In this document: piece after piece, positions 1 through 8,717 of the stretch
How the letters are laid out: the number at the start of each line of letters is the position of its first letter
How positions within the stretch are numbered: position 1 is the first letter of the stretch
From: Gammaproteobacteria bacterium
Lineage (GTDB): Bacteria > Pseudomonadota > Gammaproteobacteria > Pseudomonadales > Halieaceae
Assembly (NCBI GenBank): GCA_030433415.1
Contig: JAUIMF010000009.1
Span: 1 to 64,000, forward strand
Length of the DNA: 64,000 nucleotides
Direction: 5' to 3'
Program-made: the position numbers and the translations under genes
Notes under the pieces: generated by a model
Database searches by the model: none
What the model saw: the letters and a program-made list of their open reading frames with translations, nothing else
Told to the model about the DNA's origin: nothing

Positions 1-716
<716 letters not shown>

Positions 717-762
717 GGAAGTGTCTCTTCTCTATGAATTCGGGGGGCTGGGGCGGGGTGCC

Positions 763-1179
<417 letters not shown>

Positions 1180-1204
1180 TTACGGCGTTCGCGCAAGAGC
1201 TTTC

Positions 1205-1220
1205 AGCAATGGCTATGCCA
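1205..1220 (-). promoter_or_regulatory. Sigma-54 promoter of glnK-amt
   Basis: Read on the minus strand the site is TGGCATAGCCATTGCT, matching the RpoN consensus TGGCAYR-N4-TTGCW at every fixed position, with GG and GC ten bases apart. Predicted transcription start is near 1194, leaving a 5' leader of roughly 90 nt before the glnK start at 1101. Confidence 0.88.
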
Positions 1221-1306
1221 GTCACAATTAATTCAAAAATTTCAGCGTGTTACGAAAATTCAGGATAAAAACCGACTGGCTTGTCTGGCGCTATCGACAA
1301 TTTCGA

Positions 1307-1354
1307 TGCACCAACATGACGCATCGCACCACCTCGGTGCACCACCGTGGTCTG
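1307..1354. promoter_or_regulatory. NtrC-like enhancer sites upstream of the sigma-54 promoter
   Basis: Three overlapping or adjacent dyads resemble the NtrC site TGCACCA-N3-TGGTGCA: 1307-1323 (left arm perfect, right arm TGACGCA), 1325-1341 (CGCACCA then CGGTGCA, two mismatches overall) and a weaker one at 1338-1354. They sit about 110-160 bp upstream of the predicted glnK start point, normal for bacterial enhancers. The 307-bp gap between glnK and ubiK otherwise shows nothing coding. Confidence 0.75.
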
Positions 1355-1408
1355 GGAACCCAGCCACCTATCCACTAGACTGCAGACTCCTCACAAACAG
1401 GTCTGAGC

Positions 1409-1681
1409 ATGGCAATCAAACCCCCTCCCATCGGTGACGTGATGCAGCAGGTCAATGATCTCGTTGGCCCCTCAGGGCTGGTCGATGAAGTCGACCGCAA
1501 CGCGCGCCAGCTCATTCAATCGGCGCTGCGTAAACTGGACTTTGTGAGTCGCGAAGAGTTCGACACGCAGACCGCCCTGCTGGAGCGGACGCGCAGCAAG
1601 GTCGCCGCCCTGGAATCTGAATTGGCGGCCATGACGACGCTCGTTGAGCAACTCGAGGCGAGGAACCGGGAGCAGAGCTGA
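1409..1681 (+). CDS. ubiK: Ubiquinone biosynthesis accessory factor UbiK (YqiC/BMFP family)
   Basis: Small membrane-associated coiled-coil protein that assists the aerobic ubiquinone synthesis complex together with UbiJ. The length of 90 residues fits the family. Seen: an amphipathic N-terminal part (VMQQVNDLVGPSGLVDEV), the conserved FVSREEFDTQTALLERTR block and a leucine-rich coiled coil over about 55-85. It is divergent from glnK and directly upstream of yifB, an arrangement common in pseudomonads and relatives. The ATG at 1409 is the only sensible start. Confidence 0.9.
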   Translation: MAIKPPPIGDVMQQVNDLVGPSGLVDEVDRNARQLIQSALRKLDFVSREEFDTQTALLERTRSKVAALESELAAMTTLVEQLEARNREQS

Positions 1682-1743
1682 CCCGCCCTCGCCCAGAATA
1701 ACGGGAGCGCAGGGACGCGCTCTTTTTGCATCAGGGATGAAGC

Positions 1744-3237
1744 ATGGACTACGCCGTGGTCCTTTCACGGGCCAATCAGGGACTCGACGCACCACTGGTG
1801 CGCGTTGAGGTTCACCTTTCCAATGGACTACCCGCCTTTACCGTAGTGGGTATGCCCGAGACCGCGGTGCGCGAGAGCAAAGATCGCGTTCGCAGCGCAC
1901 TGCTCAATTCGCATTTTGAGTTTCCGGACCGTCGCATCACGGTGAATCTGGCGCCGGCGGATTTGCCCAAGGGCGGCGGTCGCTTCGACCTGCCCATAGC
2001 GCTGGGCATTCTGTGTGCATCGGGGCAACTACCCGGCGAAGCGCTGCTGAACACTGAGTGTTTTGGTGAGCTGGCCCTGGACGGCAGCCTGCGCGGCGTA
2101 CGCGGACTGGTCGCCGCCACGCTCGCAGCTACCCAGGCGGGCCGCCGCGTGGTACTGCCACGCGAGGCTTCGGGTCGCTGCCTGCAGGTTCCCGAGGCGC
2201 AGCTGTGTTGTGCCACCGACCTGCTGAGCCTGTGCGCCGTATTGCGGGGGCGCGCAGACAGCGAGCCCATGGAGGCAACACCACCGGCGCCCGCAAGCGC
2301 CTGCCGGGACCTGTGCAGTGTTCAGGGCCAGCCGCTGGCACGCAGGGCGTTGGAGATTGCGGCTGCAGGCAGGCACCATCTACTTTTCAGCGGACCACCC
2401 GGCACCGGTAAAAGCCTGCTTGCGAGCTGCTTGCCAGGAATACTGGCTCCCGCGCGCGATGGCGAAGACTTGGAGATCGCCGCTCTGCACGACCTTTACG
2501 GCGATGCGTCGTTACCCGGCACCCGCCCCTTCCGGGCACCGCACCACAGCGCCAGCGCGGCATCGCTGATCGGCGGTGGCTCCATACCGCGCCCCGGCGA
2601 GGCGTCCCTGGCTCACGGCGGCGTGCTGTTTCTGGATGAACTGCCGGAGTTTTCGCGCCACGCCCTGGATATGCTGCGCGAGCCCCTCGAGACCGGCGAG
2701 ATCACCCTGGCGAGGGCGAACTGCCGCCTGCGCTACCCCGCCCGCTTTCAGTTGATCGCCGCCATGAACCCCTGTGCTTGCGGCTACGCCGGGGACTCCC
2801 GGCGACACTGTCGCTGTTCACCGGCGCAGCGGAGTGCCTACGCAGGCCGGGTATCAGGCCCCCTGCTGGATCGCATCGACCTGCGGGTACTGGTATCGCG
2901 CGAAGACAGCGGCGACCTCTTCAGCGCCGACCCCGGCGAAAGCTCCAGCGAGGTCCGTCAGCGGGTACAGCGCTGTGACCAGCGCCAGATACAACGCCAG
3001 GGCAAGGCCAATGGTGCCCTGCAAGCCGAAGAGTTGCTGCGCGTGTGCGCGCTTAAAAAACCGGAGCGCGATCTGTTGCGAGGGGCGATGGCACGCCTGC
3101 ATCTCTCGGGACGCGCAATTCACCGGGTATTGCGGGTGGCAAGGACCATTGCAGATCTTGCCGACGAAGATGCCGTGACACCCGAGGCCCTGCACGAAGC
3201 GCTGGCCTATCGCCTGGACTCGGGGACACCCGCCTGA
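1744..3237 (+). CDS. comM: YifB/ComM family Mg-chelatase-like AAA+ ATPase
   Basis: 497-residue AAA+ ATPase; ComM members are hexameric helicases that promote branch migration of donor DNA during natural transformation. Seen: N-terminal Lon-protease-like (ChlI) domain over about 1-170, Walker A GPPGTGKS at 217-224, Walker B VLFLDE at 294-299, and a cysteine cluster CACGYAGDSRRHCRC near 340-355. Length and domain order are complete. It follows ubiK by 62 bp. The last 20 codons plus the downstream hairpin recur imperfectly 4180 bp further on, so this 3' end is the left edge of an inserted islet. Confidence 0.94.
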   Translation: MDYAVVLSRANQGLDAPLVRVEVHLSNGLPAFTVVGMPETAVRESKDRVRSALLNSHFEFPDRRITVNLAPADLPKGGGRFDLPIALGILCASGQLPGEALLNTECFGELALDGSLRGVRGLVAATLAATQAGRRVVLPREASGRCLQVPEAQLCCATDLLSLCAVLRGRADSEPMEATPPAPASACRDLCSVQGQPLARRALEIAAAGRHHLLFSGPPGTGKSLLASCLPGILAPARDGEDLEIAALHDLYGDASLPGTRPFRAPHHSASAASLIGGGSIPRPGEASLAHGGVLFLDELPEFSRHALDMLREPLETGEITLARANCRLRYPARFQLIAAMNPCACGYAGDSRRHCRCSPAQRSAYAGRVSGPLLDRIDLRVLVSREDSGDLFSADPGESSSEVRQRVQRCDQRQIQRQGKANGALQAEELLRVCALKKPERDLLRGAMARLHLSGRAIHRVLRVARTIADLADEDAVTPEALHEALAYRLDSGTPA

Positions 3238-3298
3238 GCACGGAACTCTACAGCGACAGAAAAAAAGACAAAAAAAAGCCGCGACCGAAGCGCGGCTT
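3175..3298 (+). repeat. Left copy of the comM-tail direct repeat (islet boundary)
   Basis: 124 bp covering the last 21 codons of comM, its stop, the short spacer and a hairpin. It matches 7355-7479 with five substitutions (3210, 3216, 3241, 3244, 3245) and one extra A in the second copy. The two coding differences are synonymous (Tyr, Leu). The copies are 4180 bp apart in direct orientation, as expected for an element inserted at a gene 3' end that regenerates the tail. Confidence 0.9.
3276..3298. terminator. Hairpin terminator (left copy)
   Basis: GCCGCG and CGCGGC arms at 3278-3283 and 3291-3296 with a 7-nt loop, flanked by AA/TT. The strong U-tract is on the minus-strand side (8 A upstream on the plus strand), so the hairpin is better oriented for leftward transcripts. 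It was probably the terminator of the cytochrome c5 gene before the islet arrived. Confidence 0.75.
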
Positions 3299-3337
3299 CT
3301 CTAACAAATCCCAACGTATTCACCGGGAAATACTGCG

Positions 3338-3366
3338 TTAACCAAGCATTAACCGGTGCTTGAGTA
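3338..3366 (+). promoter_or_regulatory. Candidate response-regulator box upstream of the serine hydrolase
   Basis: Two TTAACC half-sites begin 11 bp apart (3338 and 3349), followed after six bases by GAGTA (3362-3366). Direct repeats with 11-bp period are typical of OmpR/PhoB-family operators. The same arrangement recurs at 6795-6823 before the last gene of the islet, and an OmpR-family regulator is encoded between them. The box lies 38 bp before the ATG at 3404. A TACTC at 3378 forms a dyad with the GAGTA. Confidence 0.6.
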
Positions 3367-3403
3367 CCGTGGAGCCCTACTCAATCACCCGTAGACAAGT
3401 CCT

Positions 3404-4585
3404 ATGAAAACGAACTTCAATCTTCTCCGCATCCTCGTGGTAATGACGTCTATCATCACTTTGGGAGCCTGCTCCTCAGACTCATCAAACACGCGGCCCA
3501 TCGATACCAATACTTCGCTACGCGCTCAACTTCAAACGGTGGTTGACGATGCAGTGGAGAGCGGTTTGCCCGGCGTATCACTGCACCTGCAAGACGGCAG
3601 CAAACATATTAGCGTGGTCGCAGGTGTCGTGAATAAGGAAACCGGAGAACAGATGACATCGTCGAGCATGTCACATGCTGGCAGTATCGGAAAGGCCTTC
3701 ACTGCCACGCTAGTACTCCGTCTAGTCGACATGGGGTTTTTGAGACTAGACGACCCAATCGATCTCTGGCTCGACCCTGAAATGAGCGCAATGATCACTG
3801 ACTCCGACAAGATCACGGTAAAAATGTTACTCGCGCATACCAACGGTGTTCCAAACTATTTCGAAATCCCCGCATTTCAAGTTGCCTTCCTTGAGGCACC
3901 CGGAAAAATCTGGGACCCGATGGAATTACTGAGCTACATCGCAAACACAGAAAATCACTTTCCACCCGGTTCAGAGTATCGTTACACCGACACAAGCTTT
4001 TTGTTGGCGGGCCTAGTTGCAGAGCGTGTTACGGGTGTGCCAATTGGTATGGCTTTGAGGCAATGGGTCTTTGAACCTGCTGGCCTAGAGAATTCCTTTG
4101 GACCATATGAAAACCTGGGTCAACCCGAAACGATGCGGGCATATGTCCCTATCAGCTTTTTCGAGGGCCTGGATCTGGATCTGGATTTGGATCTTCCCGT
4201 GGACGAACCCGATGTCGATACCACCGACTGGTTGAACTCTGAGGGGGATGGACATGCATCGGTGCAATCTATACCCGCGGACTTGAATACATTTATCAGA
4301 ACCCTAATCGATACTGATACTCTGGTATCCGAAGAGCTGAGAGCCGAAATGATGACCGAGTCCTTCTCTGGCGTCTCGGGATATGGGCTTGGACTGCAGA
4401 TTTTTGATGACGGCTCAATATTCGGGCATGGCGGAAAAGGTCTCGGGCTGCACTCGTTAATGCGCTACTCTCCATCTGAGAACTTGAGTCTCGCAATAGT
4501 TGTCAATGCATCATTTGGGATCTATGACGAGCTTTATAGTGAGTTTATACATCAATTGAATCTGGTTCTGGCAGGCAGGGAGTGA
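3404..4585 (+). CDS. Serine hydrolase lipoprotein, class C beta-lactamase-like
   Basis: 393-residue predicted lipoprotein of the beta-lactamase/DD-peptidase superfamily. Seen: signal peptide with lipobox LGAC (lipidated C23), nucleophile motif S94-I-G-K97, second motif Y194-T-D196 where the family usually has Y-x-N, and H342-G-G as third motif. These proteins hydrolyse D-Ala peptides, esters or beta-lactams; the substrate cannot be read from sequence. A run of alternating Leu-Asp at about 256-264 comes from a short hexanucleotide repeat at 4170-4199. It is the first gene of the comM islet, followed by a two-component system. GC is lower than in flanking genes (30 of 60 in the line starting 4441). 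Confidence 0.85.
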   Translation: MKTNFNLLRILVVMTSIITLGACSSDSSNTRPIDTNTSLRAQLQTVVDDAVESGLPGVSLHLQDGSKHISVVAGVVNKETGEQMTSSSMSHAGSIGKAFTATLVLRLVDMGFLRLDDPIDLWLDPEMSAMITDSDKITVKMLLAHTNGVPNYFEIPAFQVAFLEAPGKIWDPMELLSYIANTENHFPPGSEYRYTDTSFLLAGLVAERVTGVPIGMALRQWVFEPAGLENSFGPYENLGQPETMRAYVPISFFEGLDLDLDLDLPVDEPDVDTTDWLNSEGDGHASVQSIPADLNTFIRTLIDTDTLVSEELRAEMMTESFSGVSGYGLGLQIFDDGSIFGHGGKGLGLHSLMRYSPSENLSLAIVVNASFGIYDELYSEFIHQLNLVLAGRE

Positions 4586-4724
4586 ACGTGGTGTCTCAGC
4601 CATTCGGTACAGCAGGCCATATACCGTCGCGACAAAGGAGCCGGTATCAATGCCGAGTCATACCCGCGATAGAGAGAATACCTAGATTTTCAGGCCTTCA
4701 AGTACGTACAAAAAGACGCAAAAA

Positions 4725-5429
4725 GTGGCTGTAAATGAAAGCCCAAATGCACTGCGCCTACTAATAGTAGAAGACGATATCGCACTTGCTGCATCCATAG
4801 GAGACTGGTTTGAACTCGATGGCCATAGTTGTGACTACGCCACTGATGGTCGGATCGCCTTGGCACTGATATCCGAAGCTGAGTTCGACGTTATTCTGCT
4901 GGATGTGAGCTTGCCGCGCATTGATGGTCTCGAAGTGGCTCGGCAGATACGAAAACGGGGGAACACTACTCCAATCCTGATGCTCACTGCGCGCGACGCG
5001 ATCGAAGATCGGGTTCTTGGCCTCGACTCTGGCGCCGACGACTACGTTGTTAAACCGTTCGCTCTTGTCGAGGTCGCTGCTCGAGTTCGCGTACTGTCAA
5101 AACGTCGCACAGGAGATGTGCAGCGTTTGGTTATTGGCTCATTGGTATTATTGGTCGACGAACACCGCGTGGTAAGAGAAGAACATGAGATTAAGCTATC
5201 TCCCATTGGCTGGCGACTACTTGAAACTCTCGCTCGCGCCAGCCCGGCTTCTGTTGATCGCGACACTCTGAGATTCGCAGTATGGGGTGATGAGCCACCA
5301 CTGACGGACAATCTAAAAGTACAGATGTTTAAGCTACGGAGCGCTATTGATAAGCCGTTTAGCACTCCGATAATCGAGACTACTGCCCGCGGCTATCGTT
5401 TGCGAACGAATGGTTTATCCAACGATTGA
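4725..5429 (+). CDS. OmpR-family response regulator
   Basis: 234-residue DNA-binding response regulator: receiver domain (about 11-125) with acidic pair at 16-17, phosphoacceptor D60 in LLDVSLPRIDG and conserved K110 in DDYVVKPF, then a winged-helix domain (about 135-228) ending ETTARGYRLRTN. The GTG at 4725 is chosen because a TAG at 4683 closes the frame upstream; it has no clear ribosome binding site. The partner kinase begins 13 bp downstream. It probably acts on the paired TTAACC boxes at 3338 and 6795. Confidence 0.93.
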   Translation: MAVNESPNALRLLIVEDDIALAASIGDWFELDGHSCDYATDGRIALALISEAEFDVILLDVSLPRIDGLEVARQIRKRGNTTPILMLTARDAIEDRVLGLDSGADDYVVKPFALVEVAARVRVLSKRRTGDVQRLVIGSLVLLVDEHRVVREEHEIKLSPIGWRLLETLARASPASVDRDTLRFAVWGDEPPLTDNLKVQMFKLRSAIDKPFSTPIIETTARGYRLRTNGLSND

Positions 5430-5442
5430 AAATGGCGTTTAA

Positions 5443-6750
5443 ATGGCGATGTCGATTCGAAAATCGCTGAGCCTGGCGCTGCTGAGCATTACGCTAACTA
5501 TGGTCATAGGCTACAGTTGGTTAATGGAGGCAAACCTCGTTTCAGGGGTTTTGTTTAGCTCCGAGATTCGTCTTAATCGCGCAGCCGATGCATGGATCAA
5601 ATCGAAATCTGAACTACCTTCTTCAGATAGCTTCGCGGAAGAGGATCAGAGCACTACAATCCTAACGCCGCCACCTGACGGAACACCTATTATCTGTACA
5701 GATAGGAAGTCTCTGCCAATAGCTGTGCAAGAACATTTGCCCGAGGTGCTTGTCGATGGGCAATTCACGATAGTAGAAATCGATGAAATTGGTTTACTAA
5801 ACATCGGATACCTTCTTCATTTGTTTCGAACATCACCCGGTGGCAACGGCTTGCATGTTGTGCAACGGCTCGTGCTCGCTGATTATGAAGAGGCGCGCGT
5901 GCAGAAGCTGGATGCATTAATCAACAAGCGCTCATTGCTGCCGGCCGCTATGTTTATTCTTACCAATGTTTCCATTGTGCTGTTGTTCGGTCACTATGTA
6001 GCCAGGTCAACTTCGCGACTATTGGAATGGTGCGATAGCTTATCCCTCCAATCGCTCCCTAAGAATCCACCGCCGCTTTCTTTCCTGGAAATGCAAAGCA
6101 TCGCCGCGGGCACGCTTGCCGCGGTCCAGCGTGAACATGAGGCGATTGAGCACAGACAACGATTTCTGCGCTTCGCAAGCCATGAGCTACGTACACCACT
6201 AGCGATTGCATCTGCCAACACGGAATTGCTGACGAGGCACGGTGTAGATAGCAAAGCCAAGAGCGCGTTGACTCGACTTGAAGAGTCGCTCAAAAACATG
6301 AGCAGTTTAACAAATACGCTACTTTGGCTTGGTCGCGGTGAAATTCCTTTACCCGACCCCGAACCCGTAGACTTAACTAACCTTGTCAGTAGCATCGTCG
6401 AAGATAACCGTACGCTGGCAACAAACAATAGCGTGATCGTCGAGGTTATTGATTCGTTGAATGAACCGGTTATGCAGCCTCGGGTGTTACTAGTGATTCT
6501 GTTTTCTAACTTAATAGGTAATGCCATTCGTTATACACGGGACGGTTTCGTAGTGATCCGTATTACTACGGATACCATAGAGATCGAGAACCATGGCAAT
6601 CAAATCGGAAATGACGCGGGTGCGGGAGGACATGGGCTTGGCCTGCAGCTAGTTGAATGGGTCGTCGAGCGCGCAAATTGGCATTGGGATGAGGAAACAG
6701 GCGAGACGTATTGCCGTCATAGCATCCGCCTGAAGCGCACAAATAGTTAG
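5443..6750 (+). CDS. Sensor histidine kinase, partner of the OmpR-type regulator
   Basis: 435-residue membrane kinase. Seen: N-terminal membrane segment (about 8-28), a periplasmic sensor region of roughly 135 residues with no recognisable domain, second membrane segment (about 165-185), H-box FASHELRTPL with H247, N-box NLIGNAIRY near 352 and G-box GHGLGLQL near the end. The catalytic domain is compact but complete. One 60-base line (starting 6481) has only 23 G/C, against 42 in a comM line (starting 2641), supporting foreign origin of the islet. The signal sensed may be envelope or peptidoglycan stress given the neighbouring serine hydrolase; that is inference. Confidence 0.92.
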   Translation: MAMSIRKSLSLALLSITLTMVIGYSWLMEANLVSGVLFSSEIRLNRAADAWIKSKSELPSSDSFAEEDQSTTILTPPPDGTPIICTDRKSLPIAVQEHLPEVLVDGQFTIVEIDEIGLLNIGYLLHLFRTSPGGNGLHVVQRLVLADYEEARVQKLDALINKRSLLPAAMFILTNVSIVLLFGHYVARSTSRLLEWCDSLSLQSLPKNPPPLSFLEMQSIAAGTLAAVQREHEAIEHRQRFLRFASHELRTPLAIASANTELLTRHGVDSKAKSALTRLEESLKNMSSLTNTLLWLGRGEIPLPDPEPVDLTNLVSSIVEDNRTLATNNSVIVEVIDSLNEPVMQPRVLLVILFSNLIGNAIRYTRDGFVVIRITTDTIEIENHGNQIGNDAGAGGHGLGLQLVEWVVERANWHWDEETGETYCRHSIRLKRTNS

Positions 6751-6794
6751 CAGGTCGCAACCCCAGTGGGTAGCTCTTTTCAACAATGCATATG

Positions 6795-6823
6795 TTTACC
6801 CAGAGTTAACCGCTGTCGGAGTA
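6795..6823 (+). promoter_or_regulatory. Second copy of the candidate response-regulator box
   Basis: TTTACC at 6795 and TTAACC at 6806 are 11 bp apart, then CG, and GAGTA follows at 6819 with the same six-base gap as at 3338-3366. GAGTA pairs with TACTC at 6828-6832 as a short dyad. Located upstream of the small lipoprotein gene. Confidence 0.6.
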
Positions 6824-6959
6824 AGGTTACTCCTCCCTCACTTCCTACAGAAGGACTACTGCCTTGTTGCCTTATTTCAAATATAACTGCGTCTACGCCC
6901 TAGTGATTTTCATTGTCCGCTCGAAGCCCTGGACCGTACCTTTGGTAAAAAAATTACCA

Positions 6960-7346
6960 ATGAAACGTACAGCACACGTTTTCATGCTGTTCGTGCTTGC
7001 TACACTGGTGGGGTGTGCGTCTGGATCAGCCTTGGTTACTGGGCAGGTTCGACCACCCATCGAAGATCACAAAAATGTTTCTATCTTGACCGAGATGCCG
7101 GACGGGTCTCAACTAATCGCTATAGTGAAGGCTTCGTCAGATTCTGGGTGGACTCAACAAGGCAGTCTCGACTATGCAGTCGACGAGTTGAAAAAGCAGG
7201 CAGCAAAAGTTGGTGCAAATGCCGTTGTTCTAAGCGCTCGAGACACATCAACTCAAACTGCAGGGGTGCCCACGAAAGCTGGAGGCACATTCATTGGTAC
7301 ATTCGCAGTGGAGATCGTTCAGGGCACCGCTATCTGGGTCAACTAG
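6960..7346 (+). CDS. Small predicted lipoprotein of unknown function
   Basis: 128-residue protein with a typical lipoprotein signal MKRTAHVFMLFVLATLVGC (C19). The mature part has a helix LDYAVDELKKQAAKVGANAV followed by a strand-rich end with AGGTFIGTFAVEIV. No family is recognised with confidence. The ATG at 6960 was preferred because it starts the signal peptide; a TTG at 6864 behind an AAGGA would add 32 residues and is the alternative. It is the last gene of the comM islet and follows the second regulator box. Confidence 0.75.
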   Translation: MKRTAHVFMLFVLATLVGCASGSALVTGQVRPPIEDHKNVSILTEMPDGSQLIAIVKASSDSGWTQQGSLDYAVDELKKQAAKVGANAVVLSARDTSTQTAGVPTKAGGTFIGTFAVEIVQGTAIWVN

Positions 7347-7354
7347 CGTAGGTG

Positions 7355-7479
7355 GTGACACCCGAGGCCCTGCACGAAGCGCTGGCCTACCGCCTCGACT
7401 CGGGGACACCCGCCTGAGCAGGGCGCTCTACAGCGACAGAAAAAAAGACAAAAAAAAAGCCGCGACCGAAGCGCGGCTT
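7355..7479 (+). repeat. Right copy of the comM-tail direct repeat, with a 20-codon comM remnant
   Basis: 125 bp that repeats 3175-3298. It contains codons for VTPEALHEALAYRLDSGTPA and a stop at 7415-7417 but no upstream comM sequence, so it is a scar, not a gene. It ends in the hairpin serving the leftward cytochrome c5 gene. Confidence 0.9.
7457..7479 (-). terminator. Rho-independent terminator of the cytochrome c5 gene
   Basis: On the minus strand the hairpin (arms 7459-7464 and 7472-7477) is followed by a run of 9 U, a near-ideal intrinsic terminator 20-40 bp past the cytochrome stop at 7497. Confidence 0.85.
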
Positions 7480-7496
7480 TCTTACCCGCAGCCGAT

Positions 7497-7934
7497 TTAC
7501 TGGCTGTTGGCAATCATGTAATCGACGGCAGCGATAATGGCTTCGTCAGACAGGTCCGCACGACCACCTTTTGCCATCATGCTCGTGCCGGCCACGCCAT
7601 TGAGGCCGCTGTTGTGAAGCGCTTCAACACCTTTGGCGATACGCGGTTCCCAGGCAGCGAGGTCGCCCACCTTGGGAGCACCACCGGCACCGGTTGCGTG
7701 ACAGGCCATGCAGGCCATGTTGTAGGTACCTTCGCCATCGATGACCGCCGCCGCACCGCCTGCAGCCGCCGCCGCAGCGGGCGCTCCACCGCAGCTTTCG
7801 CCTTGCAGACAGACGTCGCCGACGGGCTTGATACGGGCTTCGATTTCGGCGCGCTGGGCATCGCTCAGGTCGACGGCGTGCGCCGCGCCAATAACGGCCA
7901 GGGCCAGGACAGGTGCTACAAACTGCTTGATCAC
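7497..7934 (-). CDS. Cytochrome c5 family protein
   Basis: 145-residue periplasmic monoheme cytochrome c. The GTG at 7934 is chosen because GGAGG lies 8 bases upstream and it opens a signal peptide (VIKQFVAPVLALAVIGAAHA); a longer reading from 8054 would destroy that signal. Seen: CMACH heme site, a second cysteine pair CLQGESC earlier in the chain as in many c5 proteins, an Ala-rich linker between them, and SMMAKGG containing the likely axial Met. A soluble electron carrier, probably to terminal oxidases. Confidence 0.9.
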   Translation of the reverse strand: MIKQFVAPVLALAVIGAAHAVDLSDAQRAEIEARIKPVGDVCLQGESCGGAPAAAAAAGGAAAVIDGEGTYNMACMACHATGAGGAPKVGDLAAWEPRIAKGVEALHNSGLNGVAGTSMMAKGGRADLSDEAIIAAVDYMIANSQ

Positions 7935-8083
7935 GGGAAAATCCTCCGTTTGGACGGCGCGCATTATAGCTTCAGGACCCCGTTCCTCAAAGTCGGCAAA
8001 TGTCCGTAACGTGCGGCTTTTGCTAGCATCCCGGTGCAATCGTTTCTCATTCACAGCCCCTGGCCCTGTTCGGAGTCCCCGTC

Positions 8084-8704
8084 ATGCATATTTATACCTT
8101 TGATTCGGCGCCCAACCCGCGTCGCCTCGGCCTGTTTATCGCCTACAAGGGTCTCGAAATACCGACCACCCAGATCGACATGCGCAGCAACGCACACCGT
8201 GATGAAGCGTTTCTGGCGATCAACCCCATGGGCACGGTGCCAGCTCTGGTGACCGACGAAGGCGTGCTACTGACCGAGGTGATCGGCATCTGCGACTACC
8301 TTGAATCGCTGTATCCGGAACGGCCACTCATGGGTCGCACGCCGCTGGAGCGGGCTCTGGTACTGAGCTGGGATCACCGCATCTATACCTCGTTGCTCGA
8401 AGCCTTTGCCGAAATGCTGCGCAATCGCAGCCCCGCCTTTGCCAACCGCGCCCTGCCCGGGCCCATTGATATCGAGCAGATTCCCGAGCTGGAACACCGT
8501 GGCCGCAAACGTTTTCGTGGCACGCTGGAACTGCTCAACGAGGAACTGGGCGACCAGCCATTCTTGTGCGGCGACAGTGTGACCGTCGCCGACATCGGCC
8601 TGCTGGTCGCCATCGAAACGGCGAGCTGGGTGAAGGAATCCCTGCCCGACAGCTGCACCAATCTGCAGCGCTGGCTACAGAGCACCCGCGCCGCCCTGAG
8701 CTGA
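8084..8704 (+). CDS. Glutathione S-transferase family protein
   Basis: 206 residues with thioredoxin-fold N-domain (MHIYTFDSAPNPRRLGLFIAYKGLE) and helical C-domain. The stretch NPMGTVPALVTDEGVLLTEVIGICDYLE carries the cis-Pro and glutathione gamma-Glu recognition site of cytosolic GSTs; the C-domain has VADIGLLVAIETA. Substrate not predictable. It is followed 13 bp later by a lipoprotein gene. Confidence 0.92.
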   Translation: MHIYTFDSAPNPRRLGLFIAYKGLEIPTTQIDMRSNAHRDEAFLAINPMGTVPALVTDEGVLLTEVIGICDYLESLYPERPLMGRTPLERALVLSWDHRIYTSLLEAFAEMLRNRSPAFANRALPGPIDIEQIPELEHRGRKRFRGTLELLNEELGDQPFLCGDSVTVADIGLLVAIETASWVKESLPDSCTNLQRWLQSTRAALS

Positions 8705-8717
8705 GTCCGCCGCGCGC

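Noticed and set aside
4650-4685. 11-residue leader peptide with strong AAGGAG upstream of the response regulator
   Set aside because: It is in frame with the regulator but closed by TAG at 4683. It may be a leader or simply the remains of an older start; no regulatory structure could be seen, so it is not annotated.
3301-7354. Insertion sequence or integron in the comM islet
   Set aside because: No transposase, integrase or terminal inverted repeats were found; only the flanking direct repeat.
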